NCBI RefSeq assembly: GCF_016802725.1
Contig: NC_052670.1
Coordinates: 15,219,641 to 15,283,640, forward strand
From: Solenopsis invicta
Taxonomy: Eukaryota; Arthropoda; Insecta; Hymenoptera; Formicidae
Reading direction: 5' to 3'
DNA length: 64,000 nucleotides
Shown here: positions 24,311 to 37,335 of the stretch, in pieces
Layout: the number at the start of each line of letters is the position of its first letter
Position numbering within the stretch: the first letter of the stretch is position 1
Notes under the pieces: model-generated
The model's input: only the letters and a program-made list of their open reading frames with translations
Told to the model about the DNA's origin: nothing
Databases searched by the model: none
Made by a program: the position numbers and the translations under genes

Positions 24311-25617
24311 CGACATTGAGAGAAAAATATGTGGCATTTGGGATTATAATTCCATGAATAAAAACTTAGAAGGTCCAATTTTATAGTTAATACTGCTATA
24401 ATTTAATACTAATAACCTTTTGTCTACATTTCTGTCAAATGTGAAGAAGTTTTATTATGATAATTAAAATTATTGATACAATAATGTATTAGGATAGTAT
24501 AGGAAATAAAACAACCATTTCTATGGATTTAGTTAATGCAACTGCAATTATAATATATAATATAATTTATATAATATAATTATTCAGAATATAAATAATT
24601 ATAATTGGAATATAATGATTTTTATTCTTAGCATTTACTTACTAATTATTCGATAATAATTGAAAAATGAGTAAAACAAAAACCAACAAAGTAATCATTT
24701 TCAAGTAATATGTATGACTATACTACTAATACGTTTAACTACATTTTTAACCACAAATTTATTATACGTATTATAAAAACTAAAAGGATGTGTTTGGTTA
24801 GGTAAAGTTTGATAGAAGTAAACAGAATTTTTGGTTATTATGGTTGAACATTTTAATATGCAATCAAAATATTTAAGTAGAATGAGGATTTTATTAAAAA
24901 CTTTCTGATTGGATAAAAAGTAAAAAACTTCTAGCATGCAATAGTAATTACAAGTATATAATTTAATATTATATAATAGTAATACGCAGTACCGCCATCA
25001 GATGGCCGCGATGACGTTTTATTTCTCGTGAGAAAAACAATAGAATAAAAGACGCACCATTAAGAGATCTCACCAATGTTTTAGTAAAGTGATTTTTCTA
25101 GTGAATCTCTTTGGGAAGATGAAACCAAATGAAAGATGCACTTTGATAATTTTTAGTTCTGTACAAATAGTTATTATGAATATGTCTTAAACGTATCAGC
25201 ATAATAAAATTTTGTAATAAAGCTTGCCAATTGAAACTTGCTATGATTAAACTAACCTTCTAAACCTTACAATATTGGAATCATATAACAAGTAGATGTA
25301 ACTATACATAAAAGATAGAATATTATTATTAATGTGAATTCGTTTTATTATTAATAATATGTATGATATCTCGTTTTTACATTATGTTGTCATAATATTT
25401 TATAGTATAATTTACTATATGTAAATTCCTTAAAGTGTAAGATAACCATACGAGTTGCCTGCATATCATAGTTATGATAATCATAATGCATTGCTGAAAC
25501 AGTTATATTTTGCATGGTTAAAATAACTATAGATTTAATAGTTGCCACCAAAAATGACTACAAATTAAATCATAGTTAAATTATGATTATTATAACCGTC
25601 GTCTTTTTTTAGTGTAG
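24311..25617. mobile_element. Possible decayed element related to 27,094-27,494
   Basis: The block around 24,335-24,470 (ATAGTTAATACTGCTATAAT, ATTATGATAATT) and the block 25,440-25,617 (ending TTTTTTTAGTGTA) both resemble parts of 27,094-27,494. The left edge carries CATTGAGAGAAAAA. Whether this is one element or two fragments around unrelated DNA cannot be settled by eye. Confidence 0.3.
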
Positions 25618-27093
25618 TAATATGTCATACTGGCGTATAAAAAGTTACAAGCTACTAAAATATTTGGAATTAGGCGATAATTTTATCACTTTTATTTAAC
25701 GATGCAAACAAACGGCTGTTACGAGGAAAAGATGACGAACGCAAAATAAATTTCGTTCGAAGGCCGATGCCATTGAAACTCGTTAAGGCTTGCGCTAAAT
25801 CACGTTTAATGATCTAACCAATAATAATTATATGTCTAGTTGCGTGCACTGTGGAGTTGTCGAGTTTGCCAGATGCTTTGGTTTGAAGCAACGCGCAGTA
25901 ACTGTTATCGCGATTCGCGTACTAAAGTGGATTAATGTACATTTGCGCGTTTGCTCGCTAGCTTATAATAAAGCCTTTGAAAAATATGAAACTCACAAAT
26001 GGCGTAGTTGAATTTATAATATATTACTGAAGACGCCGAACGTTTTCATTTGAATTTCAATAATGTTTAAAAAGGATTATTTTTGTGCTTTGAGATTACG
26101 AAGAAATTTGATTTTCAAAGTAATTCTTTATCGTTAAAATTTCTTGCAAAAATATTTTCTCGCTATTTAGCTTCCAAGTGTAATCTTTTAATATTTTCTA
26201 AAAATGTCTTTCATTGTATAATGTAATTTATCCGATCATAAGTTCCAAAAATGTGAACAGTCTTCTACTTTTACGATGGTCGATTGTTATAATATGATTA
26301 ACCGTATTATAATATGATGAACCGATATTAATTATGTATAAAGTTAAATACATAAAGTATTATAATAATAGGATAATGTTGTTAGTTAGCTAAAGTGAGA
26401 CCGTGTTCGCTGAAACTTAGGATCGGGAATTTATAACAGCTTCATAACTATGCCATGAAAATAAATATTGAAGCTCCAGTAATTTCACCGCATTAGCGGA
26501 AAGTTGCTCGTCCGCGCGGCGCGTGTGCCACTGCGACGAAACAGTTCTCCCTTTCTCTCTCGTCTCTTCATAAAATAAAATTCAATTCGCATTTAAGTCG
26601 TCCAGTTATATTTATTCGGGCGCGTGGCAGCGACACGGAGCGTATTTTTAACGCGCCGGACACGCTTTCGATGGGCGCGTTAAAGCCGCCCGTTTATATG
26701 CGTTATATGCGCATTCTATTTTTAATTGCAACGTCGCGGACCGATTACGACACACTTCGTGATTTATACGCGTGTTCGCGCCACACGCACACGCCTATCC
26801 CCCGAAGGCTGGCTTCAAACCAGATTGCGCAACGTTTCACCGCAAGCACGAGGCAATTCGAATTCTTTTCCCAATTGCCCGAACCTTTAGATTCCGCGAG
26901 CGATTAAGCGCCTCGATGCTCTTATCGCGTGACTCCGCGGTACTCTTGAATGATGAGGCGAGGATGAACAGAACGAACGGCAATCTTAAATAAGAGTGGA
27001 AATCTATTCGAGTTCTCGATATATTCTTTCCCAAATAAAACTTTAATCGTGCTAAAAGGAAGTGTAAGTAAATCGTAGATTTTTGTCACTACA
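25618..27093. other. Non-coding spacer with CpG-rich segment
   Basis: AT-rich to about 26,480; a CpG-rich island at about 26,480-27,000 holds overlapping artefactual frames. ATTATAATATGATKAACCG is repeated in tandem at about 26,289-26,325. Confidence 0.4.
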
Positions 27094-27494
27094 CTGATTG
27101 TGAGAGTAGAGTTTTCCGATATGTATGATTATAATTGCATGGTAAAGTAATTACAGTTAAAAAGCTCCGTTTCCGTAGTTATTACTGCTATAATGTTAGT
27201 AATAACAACCTCGTGTTTGTAGTTTCATCCGTGACAAAATTTTACTACAAATTATGATAATTTTAAATATTATTATAATATATTAAATGTAATCGTAAAT
27301 ATAGTAAAACGAATGTTAACTATTTGTTTTACTCTTTTGTTTGCTATTTAGTAGTAATGGAATAGCAGTAATAATAACTAACAACTATAATTTGTTTGGT
27401 CAAACAATTATAAATATATAGTTTACACCGAAAATTACGAGTTATAGTTAACTTATGGTAATTATTTCAATCATTTCTTTCTCTCGGTGTGTAG
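27094..27494. mobile_element. TA-flanked inverted-repeat element, CACNGAGAG type
   Basis: The left edge reads TACACTGATTGTGAGAG and the right edge, reverse-complemented, reads TACACACCGAGAGAAAG. The interior is built of ATAGTTA/TAACTAT palindromic blocks. It is non-coding. The ends resemble the CACCGAGGG ends of the verified insertion at 46,798-47,225. Confidence 0.45.
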
Positions 27495-29551
27495 ATTTGA
27501 TATGTTATTGCAAGAACATTTGATAGATTTTAACTATAATATAAAGATGTGATTAGCAAGTCCTTAGCAAGTATTTCTCGTAATTATAAAAATCGCACGG
27601 AATAGAATGAAGCTGCAACGTTGTCAGATTTTTCGCTGATATATTTTACGTAAAATAATTCCTTTGAATGCGAATTTCCAAATTTCGATTCGAAATGAAC
27701 GAGAGATGTGTTCTGACAGTTTTTAGTTCCGAGCAAAAATTAATTCAGTAATTAATTAATTCAGTAACCTGATAATTCCTGAACATTAAATTCGTTAAAT
27801 GTATTAATATAATGACACCTGAAATATTATCAGAAACATTAAAATTTGTGTTTTCCCCGATGTAATTGTGTGTAAATTAGCTAATCGTTTTCTCTTTACT
27901 CCATCCCCATGTTAAATAAATTTAGTTAACACGATCAAATTGTGCCATTTAATAGGAAAGGCTAAATCGTGTCATTCGGTAATTCTCACAGAAATTTCGA
28001 TTCGTTTTTCCTCAGACATACTAATTGAGGTCTACTAGACGTTTAAATAATGCAACCAGATTCTCTTTCAAGCGCGTATAATAAGCATTGACGGAGCTGC
28101 GACCCGGTTGCCTAAGTGAATCCGCGCAAATTTTAGTCGGGACTATTATTATTCCTTTATCGGTTTTTTCACAAGCTCCGAAGTACGGATAATTATTCCG
28201 ATTACATCGCCAACGCGATGTGAGAAGCTATTGTCCCTCGAATCTATTATAATCTCGTCGTTATAGAGATTGCAAACAACTTTAAACGCACCACGAGGTA
28301 ATAAATAATTACAAAGAGAAAGTTAGGCAAGCTATGTTTCATCTTGAGAAAGTCTTTCGACCGCGCGATCAAATATCGTTCACGAAGGATGTCTCGCCGT
28401 ATTCGTTGTATGATCAATGATGTTGCGGCACTCGTATGAAATGTGTAAAAGGTCTGTCGCGTGTAGAAAGATATATGTCCTTTGCGGACTATATCGCGCG
28501 CAAGGAAAATCAAAACCGGACTGTGTCCACAATTTTCCCGTCGAAATCACCGTTGCGAAATATGAGGTTCATTCTCGCGTGCAGATCGCACTGTCACACA
28601 CTGTGTACAATGCTATACGTTACTGGAAACTATCGACGAAAGTATCTAAATGGAAGACAGGGATGTACTTTGAAAGAAAAAAGTTTTCTTCTTATATATA
28701 TATATATATAAAATTGTTTTAGAAAAAAAATTGCGAGGAGATAGATTTATCGGTGTAAAGAGTGCTACATAAACTGTGGTCTTGTCTTCTCTTGCTACGA
28801 CTGGAAAACTTTAAAAATAGTTTTGATCGTATTTATATATTGAATTGTAAAATAGTTTATCGTTTACGGAAAACTATTTGCATTTACATAGTTATCGTCT
28901 ACATCGATGAAATCCGTCTTTTTTGCTCTAAAGGATACAGCTTTTTTAAAATTATAAACCGATGCAATTTATAAATTAATGTTTTCATCATTTATGATAT
29001 CAATTAGACGTATCGTAGAATAATAATGTCGAGTAGTTTATCAATTATTCGAGTCGTCTTATGTTCCCTTATCCGCGATCTTTGACTCTCAATCTTTTAT
29101 AAAATCGAGGTATGTAGCAGAGGATGGGGGTCAGTGCTCAATCGAACCCGTCGATTGCAAATCGATCGCTCTCGCACAGAGTCATGCGTCATCCCAACAT
29201 CGACTTGCATTAAATTCTTAGTAACGAAACGATGATTTATGAACTATTATTTTATTGCCGGCGAAATGCATATAAAACATGGCATCTCTATATGACATAT
29301 ATAATAATGATGAGCACAATTACGTAGATTTATTTATCATTAGAATAAATTGTTAATGAGAGAAATGCTGATAGTTTCCAATGTACATAAAACATACAAG
29401 AATATAATACAAATTATTTCTACGCGCATTTACGTAATCCGGTGATATTAATATCAGTTGTCAATTATGGCATAAAATATCTGCAATATAATTGCGAAAC
29501 TCCGTCGTTGAATGATAAACTATAATTATCACGTTCGATCCACGCTGTCTG
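27495..29551. other. Non-coding spacer
   Basis: AT-rich with a moderately CpG-rich patch at about 28,000-28,620. A short (TA)n tract lies at about 28,693-28,711. Overlapping plus frames at 28,417-28,722 run into that tract and are not credible genes. Confidence 0.4.
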
Positions 29552-29598
29552 CGCTCTCTCTCTCTTTCTCTCTCTCTCTCTCTTTCTTTCTCTCTTTG
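29552..29598. repeat. (CT)n microsatellite
   Basis: An interrupted CT / CTTT tract of about 47 bases. Frames through it encode Ser/Leu or Arg/Glu runs and are artefacts. Confidence 0.9.
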
Positions 29599-30520
29599 GT
29601 TCTCTCATTATTAGCACTTTTCGCGTTCGAATCGCGACAGTTTGATTTCCACGGATATTTCGACGGAGAGGTCGCGACGAGAGGCGTTTCATTTCAGACG
29701 GGCGGCCTATGCACGGAGCATTGTAGAAATCTGCGTATTGGGAGTGTGAAAATTGAATTCTTGCGAGCGCAGAAGCGAATTGCGCCGCCGCCGCCGCGCC
29801 GCCCTGGCAGACTGCCACTTTATTTTCTCGCCCGAATGAGAACCGTGTTCATTCGTTTCGCGTCGCCGTATGCAAACGCGGCGGAGCGTGGAGCGCTCCT
29901 AAAAGGCGCGACGAGCCCTTCCACGGGGGAAGATCGTAAGGTCGACCCATGAATTTTTACTACGCGTCGGTACTATTAATTTACGGAAGCGCTCCGCGCG
30001 TCTCGCAGCGATTCGCGAGAAATTCGAGTGCGCACGATCGACTTTTACAATTTCATTCGAATTAATTATTTCCGTGGCGGGCGCACCGCCACGTGTCCTC
30101 GCGCTGGTTTTGACGAGTAATAGCAGGAATATACACGAGTTTATGCGCTTTGAAAAAAAGATTAATATTGCATAAGCTTGAATTTTGCTTCATGTAATAA
30201 TTATTTTCTCATGTAAAAGATTAATTGATGTAAAGTAAATGTTTCACTAAAGTGCACCAAACATCTCTATACATCTACATGGAAATTTATTGTCATATAT
30301 TAATATCTTAAACGTGTTTTTGTAGAATATAAAAATGCAATTGCGATCTTTAATTATTTGAAAATATTTATAAAGTAATTTTAAATATTACAAAAATTAA
30401 TGTTAATAAAGTAAATTTGTTACTATTGTAGATTAGATTTTATATTTTGATCTTAAAATTTTTAAGAAACGTTATGTATTTGTCAAGATAATATTTTTTA
30501 TACTTATAAACAATTAGTGT
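29599..30520. other. CpG-rich island then AT-rich spacer
   Basis: CpG-rich to about 30,120 with a GCC-repeat patch at about 29,783-29,803, then AT-rich. Two long overlapping frames on opposite strands coexist here, which argues against either being real. Confidence 0.35.
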
Positions 30521-31330
30521 TTGCCGTTATCTATTTTATAAGGAAAAAAATTATCCAGATAATCATCTAGATAAAGAGATAGCTTTATTCTATTTTTAAA
30601 TTATTATAATGTACATTATTTTTATCTTAAATAAAAGAAGTGTTATTTTAACTAAATTTTTTTTAAATTCCTTATCTAGGATAATGTGAACAATAATAAG
30701 TATTGAGAAATGAATGAAAAGTTTATTGTACTCAGTCTTCAAATTACTAATTAATCCTAACAGAAGAAATTTTCAAAGTTGCAACAGAGTTGCGTTTGAA
30801 ATTCACTTCCACCATTGAAAATCAAAAATATATATAACGTGAATTATAAATTTTTAGAATTGGCACTGTGTATCGAAACCCAGCCCAGATATATTGTATA
30901 GACCAGTAATGGTGCAACACGGGTGTAACGTAAAAATTGATCCAAAATTATAAATTCGGAAACTTTTACAAGGAATTTTGTCAGCCATTATATAATGTGA
31001 GTTATATATTTTATCTATTTTTTAACTGATTTCTATTTGCGTCTATTGATTTAAATCCAGAGGAAAATACTTTATCAAATTAAAGTAATTGACATTGAAC
31101 ATTCGTTTTTAAAAACTAAATATTTAAAAATAAAAATATGATTACATTGTTTTCATATCCTAAATTTCGTTTTGCTCAATAATGATATTTTCTAAAAATT
31201 ATGTAGATAAAACCAAATAAATTTTATCTTTTATCTGAATGAATTAAAATCTAAGATACATTTACATGTAATTTATCCTATCTTTACCTAGATAATGTTG
31301 AGTCATCTAAGCGCAATACTGTCCGGATAT
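30521..31330. mobile_element. Dispersed repeat family 1, copy 2
   Basis: Homologous to 3,628-4,520 from TTGCCGTTATCT through AATCATCTAGATAA, GGAAACTTTTACAA, ATTTGCGT, CGTTTTGCTCA and CTAAGATACATTTACAT to CATCTAAGCGCAA. It has a single copy of the 3' part that is doubled in the other element. The terminal segments are imperfect inverted repeats (ATCTAGATAAAGA against ATCTAGGTAAAGA after complementing). No coding frame is present. Confidence 0.7.
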
Positions 31331-33473
31331 TGGCTCGTTCTAGTGCTTCACGAGTTTTTTTTTTATTTTCGGAATAATTTAACAAACTTTTCTTATTTCT
31401 TTATGTTAATAATAACGTTTCATTTCATGCTTCAGTTAATTATATTGTACGTATAATCAGAGCATTTTATACCGTGAATTCTTACAAAAACTCAATCTTG
31501 ACTCTACATCGTTACATATCCGATTACTCGAATATTTATCTCGCTTTTCTTCCGAAAAGCTGCCGCGTCGCTATCGATGTAGGCTAACAAAAGCCTACCT
31601 AACGCAAATGTCGATGCGGTACGGTTGATCAACGTCGAGCAGTCGTTCCCGAAGCAAGTGTCGCGCAATCCGATGTTTGTTTTACGCTTGTTTTTAACCG
31701 ATAAACCTGTCCGCTCCGCGTATGGTCCATTCATTCCGTAAACATCAAAATATCGCGCCCGTCGAACTTGACGTCTGACGCACGCGTTGCGTCAAACAAA
31801 ATTGGAAGCACCAGCCGAAACTCCAACTTCGGCTTTCATTCTTTTTTTATTTTCCGTGAAGGGCATCCTAGGCAGATCGTTGTTTATCAATCAACTACAT
31901 TGTGATCCATTTTTTATGTTATTCCGTTCGGGCGACATATCGGCGAAAGAATCCTGCGGAGTCCGTTTCAATCGATTGAGCCTCGCAATCATGCATGATA
32001 CGAATTTTCTTCCAGATAATTCAATGATGCGTATCGTATGAGAGAAAAATTCGCGTAATTGCAATTTTCGTGTATTCAAAAAGAATCTGCTGAAAGAATA
32101 AAATATAGAGAACCAGAGCCGCGTTTATTTTAGTCCTACTAATTAATTGGATTAGTCGAGTAACTTGGAAATTATTTGAAAGCTTTCAGAATGTTTGTAA
32201 AAGCGTGTGGAACTGTGGGTAGATCGCAAAGCAGTCGCTTAGCAACAAATGTACGACAAGCAGAATGTTCATCGGCAGATAGATGGAAACGGATTTGATC
32301 GCGGCGCAAACGCGCCGGTCACCTTTTTCCAAATTCAACCCCCTTCAAATTCACCTCGTTAATTGTACGTGTACGCGACGTGCAGTCGTTTTCACGGCGC
32401 TCGTTTCCGGGGTAATTCGGTTTAGCTACGTGCAAATGAAAATAAAGGAGAGACCGGTGCAGCAGCGGTGCAGCAGCGAGACAGGTAGCAGTTGGCAAAC
32501 GAAAAAACGAGGCGACGGGGAGCAAGCGGAAAAGCGAATAAAGCGCGCGAGAAACGATCGTACTGTTTCACGAATGTAGCACTATTCTATGCACACTTTT
32601 CTGCGAAGTGAGTTTCAAGGGGTTACAGAAGCTTGCGGGATACGAATTTCGATGGCATCCGGGGGGATTTCAAAGCGCTAAAAAGGAATTGACTAGAAAA
32701 AGTGAGGTTTCCGACATCGAAATAATTGTATCAAAGTAAAAAGTAGAATAGTGCGACACAAATTTCAAAACGGTGCATATAAATTTACCTTGGAATTTAT
32801 TAAAAATGCGCGAATGCAGTCCCAACGAATTGCATATAGATTCTCTTATATTATATTTAATTGTATTTTTGTACATGACATTTATTTGACATGTATTTGT
32901 CATTTATTTTAAATGACAAATTACACCCGAAATTGCATTCTCCAAATAATGGGATTGTACATATATTATATCTTGCGAGTCCTTTTCACATATTTTTAAT
33001 TAATGAGAACACATATAGTACTTTTCCAGAATATTTTTTTAAAACTAAGAATATATTCTTTCGAATGAACTTCTGGATATTCCACATGTTTTATTTAGTG
33101 TTTGCAATAAATATATTTCATAATTTAACACAGTGTAATAGTATAGCGCTCGAAACCTCAAACAACGTGATAGTTAAATAATCGATGGGAGTAATAAAAA
33201 AATAGCAAAGAATTAACTCACTCTCAGTCGCCTTAGACAACATGTGTGTGTTTTAAAAATCAGTATCTATATATTTTGTTTTTCTATATAAATTTCATAA
33301 TCGGCATGCGAAACGGTGCCTGTTTTAATAAGTTGCAATATTTTAAAATTACATTTTCTTTTAATTGTAGAAAATCAGTTCTTGAGTAAATCACAGGAAA
33401 GAATTTTCTCTTATAAAAATTGAGAATATCAACTATCATCTACTAATTTACCCTTCCCTCAGAAGTTACACTT
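31331..33473. other. Non-coding spacer with CpG-rich segment
   Basis: The CpG-rich part (about 31,500-32,680) contains GGTGCAGCAGCG repeated in tandem at about 32,456-32,478. The remainder is AT-rich. Reading frames are short and overlapping; none has a domain. Confidence 0.35.
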
Positions 33474-33722
33474 AAAGAAAAAAATTGTAACATCAAATTA
33501 TAAATTGTGAACAAATAGCACTTCAACTATGTATTGTAAAGTTGTAATGAAAACAAATTGTATATAAGTTAAGAAAATATAGTAATATTTTTAGTAAATC
33601 GTTCTTTTTTTTTAGTAAATCGTTGGATAAACTATAAAAAAAGCAGTACAAATGTAGATGACGGAAAAATAATTCAAACTCGGGATTCTTTATTCTCATT
33701 TTTAGCACTTACACTTGAGAGA
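33474..33722 (-). mobile_element. Family 3 element, truncated copy
   Basis: Begins TTAAAGAAAAAAATTG and matches the first part of 19,997-20,556 (GTGAACAAATAGCA, CAACTATGTA, GATGACGGAAAAAT, CTCGGGATTC). It ends with CACTTGAGAGAAAAGG instead of the full element's other end, so the middle and far end are missing. Confidence 0.65.
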
Positions 33723-33923
33723 AAAGGATTAGCGATTACCATAATTTAACTCAGTTTTGGTACAATCTATACATTTATATTTATCTTAAATCATTTAAAT
33801 TAGAGTTATTACTACGCAAACAGTAAGCAAAATGTTAAAAAGTTATATTCATTATACGTAATTGTGATATAATTAAATATATCACATGATATAATGTAAT
33901 CGTGATTGTGCATTTACTACATA

Positions 33924-34138
33924 CGCTGAGAGAAAAAAATTACTGAATTTTAATAAATATTTATTTGAATAATTGCAATGAAATATTTACTTACATAAAT
34001 ATTTACGAAATAAAAAAGTGATAGTTAAATTAAATTAGTGGTTCTTGTACTAAATAAATATTCATTTACATTTAGTAAATATTTCATTGCAGCTATACAA
34101 ATGTTTATTAAAGTTTAGTAATTTTTTTCTCTCATCAG
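33924..34138. mobile_element. Palindromic MITE, CTGAGAGAAAAAAATTACT ends
   Basis: The left end reads GCTGAGAGAAAAAAATTACT and the right end, reverse-complemented, reads TGATGAGAGAAAAAAATTAC. The arms continue inward through TTTAATAAATATTT and GCAATGAAATATTTACT, so almost the whole 215 bp folds on itself. TA precedes the left end. Confidence 0.85.
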
Positions 34139-34596
34139 TTAAAAAATCATTTTCTTTTTCATCATTTATGTCTTCATATTACTATATTAATATTTAAAAT
34201 TACCATAATTTACAATAATATTTTTTAGAACATTTTTGTTAGAACACAAGGTTAGTATTATTATAAAAGTGGAGCTCCTAGCCATCATTATTTTACCATG
34301 CAATTATAGTCACAAATACCAAACACTTTTCCCTCTGCAATGTACTGCACGACAGTGTCTCCATTAACTATAATACGTGTAACTACATGGTCTGCAAATG
34401 TTCGCGACGTTTCCGTGCTGGTTGAGGAGGAACGTACGTACATTAGAGCCAACCGGATGTCACGTAATCTATTATTATCATCATCATCACGGTGAAGTAA
34501 TAAGACGTGAAATTGCTTTAAACAGTATCGCGATCCGGAAAAGAATTTGTAACGAATCGAGACATTGTCATTACACATTTTTTGCGTGCCACTTAA
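34139..34596. other. Non-coding spacer; 135-codon minus frame not supported
   Basis: A minus frame from 34,695 to 34,288 takes its first 33 or so codons from the left arm of the adjacent hairpin element, and the rest has no domain. TTAA at 34,593-34,596 is the left target site of that element. Confidence 0.4.
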
Positions 34597-34928
34597 GGGG
34601 ATGCTAAAGTCGTCCTTTTTTACCGACCGAACGTTAATTTTCGGGCATGCCGTTCTTCTAATTGCATTTACAGATTTAAAAATCCTTTTCCACAATTAAA
34701 GTATAGACAGTAATGTATAATGGACGCTATATAAGGATAATGAAAACGAAAAAAATTGGAAAATTATTCTCAATTTTTTTTGTTTTTCTTATCCTTATAT
34801 AGCGTCCATTATACATTACTGTCTATACTTTAATTGTGGAAAAGGATTTTTAAATCTGTAAATGCAATTAGAAGAACGGCATGCCCGAAAATTAACGGTC
34901 GGTAAAAAAGGACGACTTTAACATCACC
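34597..34928. mobile_element. Near-perfect hairpin element flanked by TTAA
   Basis: Two arms of about 140 bp (34,597 to about 34,737 and about 34,788 to 34,928) are almost exact reverse complements around a roughly 50-bp A/T-rich loop. The ends read GGGGATGCTAAAGTCGTCC and, complemented, GGTGATGTTAAAGTCGTCC. TTAA lies directly outside both ends (34,593-34,596 and 34,929-34,932), the target used by piggyBac-type elements. There is no coding capacity. Transcripts from either strand would fold into a long hairpin. Confidence 0.9.
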
Positions 34929-34932
34929 TTAA

Positions 34933-36258
34933 AAACTGCGACAGGTTGAGACGGCGCACGGCGCGGCGGGGCGAACGAACTGCGCCGGATGCAGCGATCG
35001 TGGATTTTGTTTCTGCAGGCGATGCACATCGCGCATTCCTCGTGCGTGGCCGGGCTGCGTGACGCACTCGCCAAAATACGCACGCAGGTCCATTCACTTC
35101 CTCGCGCACGCACACGCACGTTCGTTCATTCATCGCCTCGATAAATACGTTCGCGGTAACGCACGCGTGAGAGCGCATTCTCCGGCGCGCGGCGTACATA
35201 CATGCTATACAACGCATTGCGAAATCCGATCGCGATTGACGCCCGTCGTCGATAGCGCACGCACGCACGCAGGCTGTCTCGCGCGAGCGGAAGCTCGCCG
35301 CGCGGCGATAAGTTGATTTATGAACGATCGGCGGGGGCCGGCTCTTGTTTTTTATCGCGCGACCACGTTTCTCCGTTGGACGTATGTACGTACGCTTATT
35401 TACTTATCGTATCGTTTTTACACAAACCCGACGTCTTTATTCCAACGTGGAGAGCCCAAGCCCGCGCGCGGGTCGGGTATAAGAATGAAGCGGAGCGACG
35501 CGACACCAAGATGATTTATCGCTTACGTCTCGAGCGTCATTTTTCTCGGTGGGAAGACGCGTCGCCTTGGCGCGACGTCCGTCGTCTCGTCGAAATTGTG
35601 CCGATCAGATTCTGCTACGTTTGATTCGCGTCGAGCTGCCGAGAGGAGGACGTTTCCAATCGAACAGGTAGCCCCCGTCATTGATATAAATAGATCGCCG
35701 GTAAGCCGATTCGCTTTTATTTTTGTTTTTGTTCCGGCGGTTTTTATTTCGGTCGATTCGAGCGAGTGCCCGCTGAGCTTTCCCGAGTGCGCTTTCTGCG
35801 AGGGGATATTGTTTTATCGGTAATTGCGCTGATCGATGTGCCATGCAATATTGATGGTTCGAGGGGGGTTAGTTCTTGTTTAAGAGTTAATTTACGGAGC
35901 GAAATTAGATCGTTCGAGGCGTGCGGCCACGCGAAAATATGGCGATCGAACAGGTTGGCGCGATTAAAATAGGACAGGGACAACCGTCACGAACGAGGTT
36001 TGTCGAAGTCTACCGCCCGAGATGAGATTGGGAATCGTGCGCAGTTATATATTTCTGGCACAATTCAGTTGGTAATATTTCAGGTTCGAAGATGACGGCG
36101 CAGTTTTTAGACGATGAAAAGTAATACTCGATAACACGATCAAATCCTTTTTCAACTACTTATGCATTGCTATTGAGAGTTCAGCGGCGTTAAACGAAAC
36201 GATTATTCCGATTGAAATAAGCCCATAAAAACTAGGGCTCAGACAGAAGATTCGAACA
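34933..36258. other. CpG-rich island, possible regulatory or first-exon region
   Basis: The most strongly CpG-rich stretch of the left half, with GCAC/CGCA repeats at about 35,258-35,275. Long frames overlap on both strands in several phases, as expected where GC is high and stops are rare. It could be a promoter or untranslated first exon, for example ending at CAGGTAGCC near 35,665, but no start, motif or partner exon supports this. Confidence 0.3.
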
Positions 36259-36260
36259 TA

Positions 36261-36843
36261 CACCGAAAAAATATTGTATTTTCAATTTAAAGATTTCTCT
36301 CGTATTTTTATATTAGTTTCTTCTAAATAAGACACTAAAAAATTTTCTTCAGAGAGAATTCTAAAGGATAGATAAGTAGAATTCTTATTCTTTGTACGGA
36401 TGTATAAAGTAAGATGAAATTACAGGATTTGCTCTAGACTGATTTTCTGCAAATATAAAAAAAAGATGTATTTAATTTTAAAATAATGAATCTTGGAACA
36501 CGCACTGTTTTCCGCCGACGAAAATATGAAAAACTAATTAATAAAAATAATAACTGTTTTTTAAAACATGTTTAAAATGATTAGGTCAGCTCTTCAAGCT
36601 ACTTTTTATTACCATCTCGTCACGATGTTCACGCTACACTGTACTAGCTATGCCAAATTATAACAATATAATTGCTACAAACGCCAAATTTGGTCTACAT
36701 AAAATGTCGAGAAGTCATTGTAGAAAGAATATATTCTCAGTTTCAAAGGAGAGAATATATTCTCTCACCCATTAAAAATATATGAAAAACGGCGACCTAC
36801 AAATTATATAGTCTTCTTATTTTAAGGATAAAATTTTTCGGTA
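36261..36843. mobile_element. Probable TA-flanked MITE, CACCGAAAAA ends
   Basis: The left end reads TACACCGAAAAAATATTG and the right end, reverse-complemented, reads TATACCGAAAAATTTTAT. TA lies outside both. The interior is AT-rich with AGAATATATTCT palindromes at about 36,727-36,773 and no frame. The inverted ends are short, so this is less certain than others. Confidence 0.45.
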
Positions 36844-37185
36844 TATGTTTCAATCTGTTCGAATAGTTTAAAGTAAAAAAAGAAGAGCGTCCAATTCGAA
36901 TATTTTGGACAATTCGAATTTAAACAGTGATCGGTTTATAATATCAGTTTGTTACGTCTGAAACTCGAAATGTAAGGCTAGGGATACGCATAGGAACACT
37001 TTAGCAATAAGACAGTAAGAATATCATTTTTTATTTGTTACATTATTTTCTCAGGTTTTGGTTGTGATTGGGCCGATCCCTACCGACTATTTATATTTTT
37101 CTATATTAATGCTAGCAGCGAAGAAAATTGGAAAGTGTGCGTTGAAAACAAAAGAGCAGTTTTTTTACGAGTCTTTTCTACAATA
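36844..37185. other. Non-coding spacer
   Basis: AT-rich. A 79-codon plus frame at 37,058-37,297 runs across the boundary of the following element and is not credible. Confidence 0.4.
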
Positions 37186-37335
37186 CACTCAAAGAAAAAT
37201 TTATAGCGATGGCAACTACAAAAGTGATAACTGTACAAGTTTTATATGTAGAATTAATGCACGTAGTATAATAAATTATTTTATAGATTGCGACTAAAAC
37301 TTTGATTTCTTATATGATTTTTTTCTCTCTGAATG
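37186..37335 (+). mobile_element. Family 3 element, short internally deleted copy
   Basis: Starts CACTCAAAGAAAAA and continues with ATGGCAACTACAAAAGTGA and ACAAGTTTTATATGTAG, matching the start of 60,700-61,218. It then jumps to a TTTTTTTCTCTCTGAATG end. It is about 150 bp, an internal deletion derivative keeping both ends. Confidence 0.75.

Noticed and set aside
29120..29200. Possible tRNA-Cys: a five-base-pair stem with loop TTGCAAA (anticodon GCA)
   Set aside because: Only the anticodon arm fits; no D arm, no TTCRA T-loop and no acceptor stem could be paired.
29465..29952. 117-codon minus and 146-codon plus frames overlapping each other
   Set aside because: Opposite-strand overlap across a CT microsatellite and GC-rich DNA; neither has a domain.
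34288..34695. 135-codon minus frame
   Set aside because: Its N-terminal quarter is encoded by one arm of the hairpin transposon and the rest is featureless.
35665..35673. CAG|GTAGCC as a possible donor of a first exon in the CpG island
   Set aside because: A single weak donor with no start codon, frame or acceptor to go with it.
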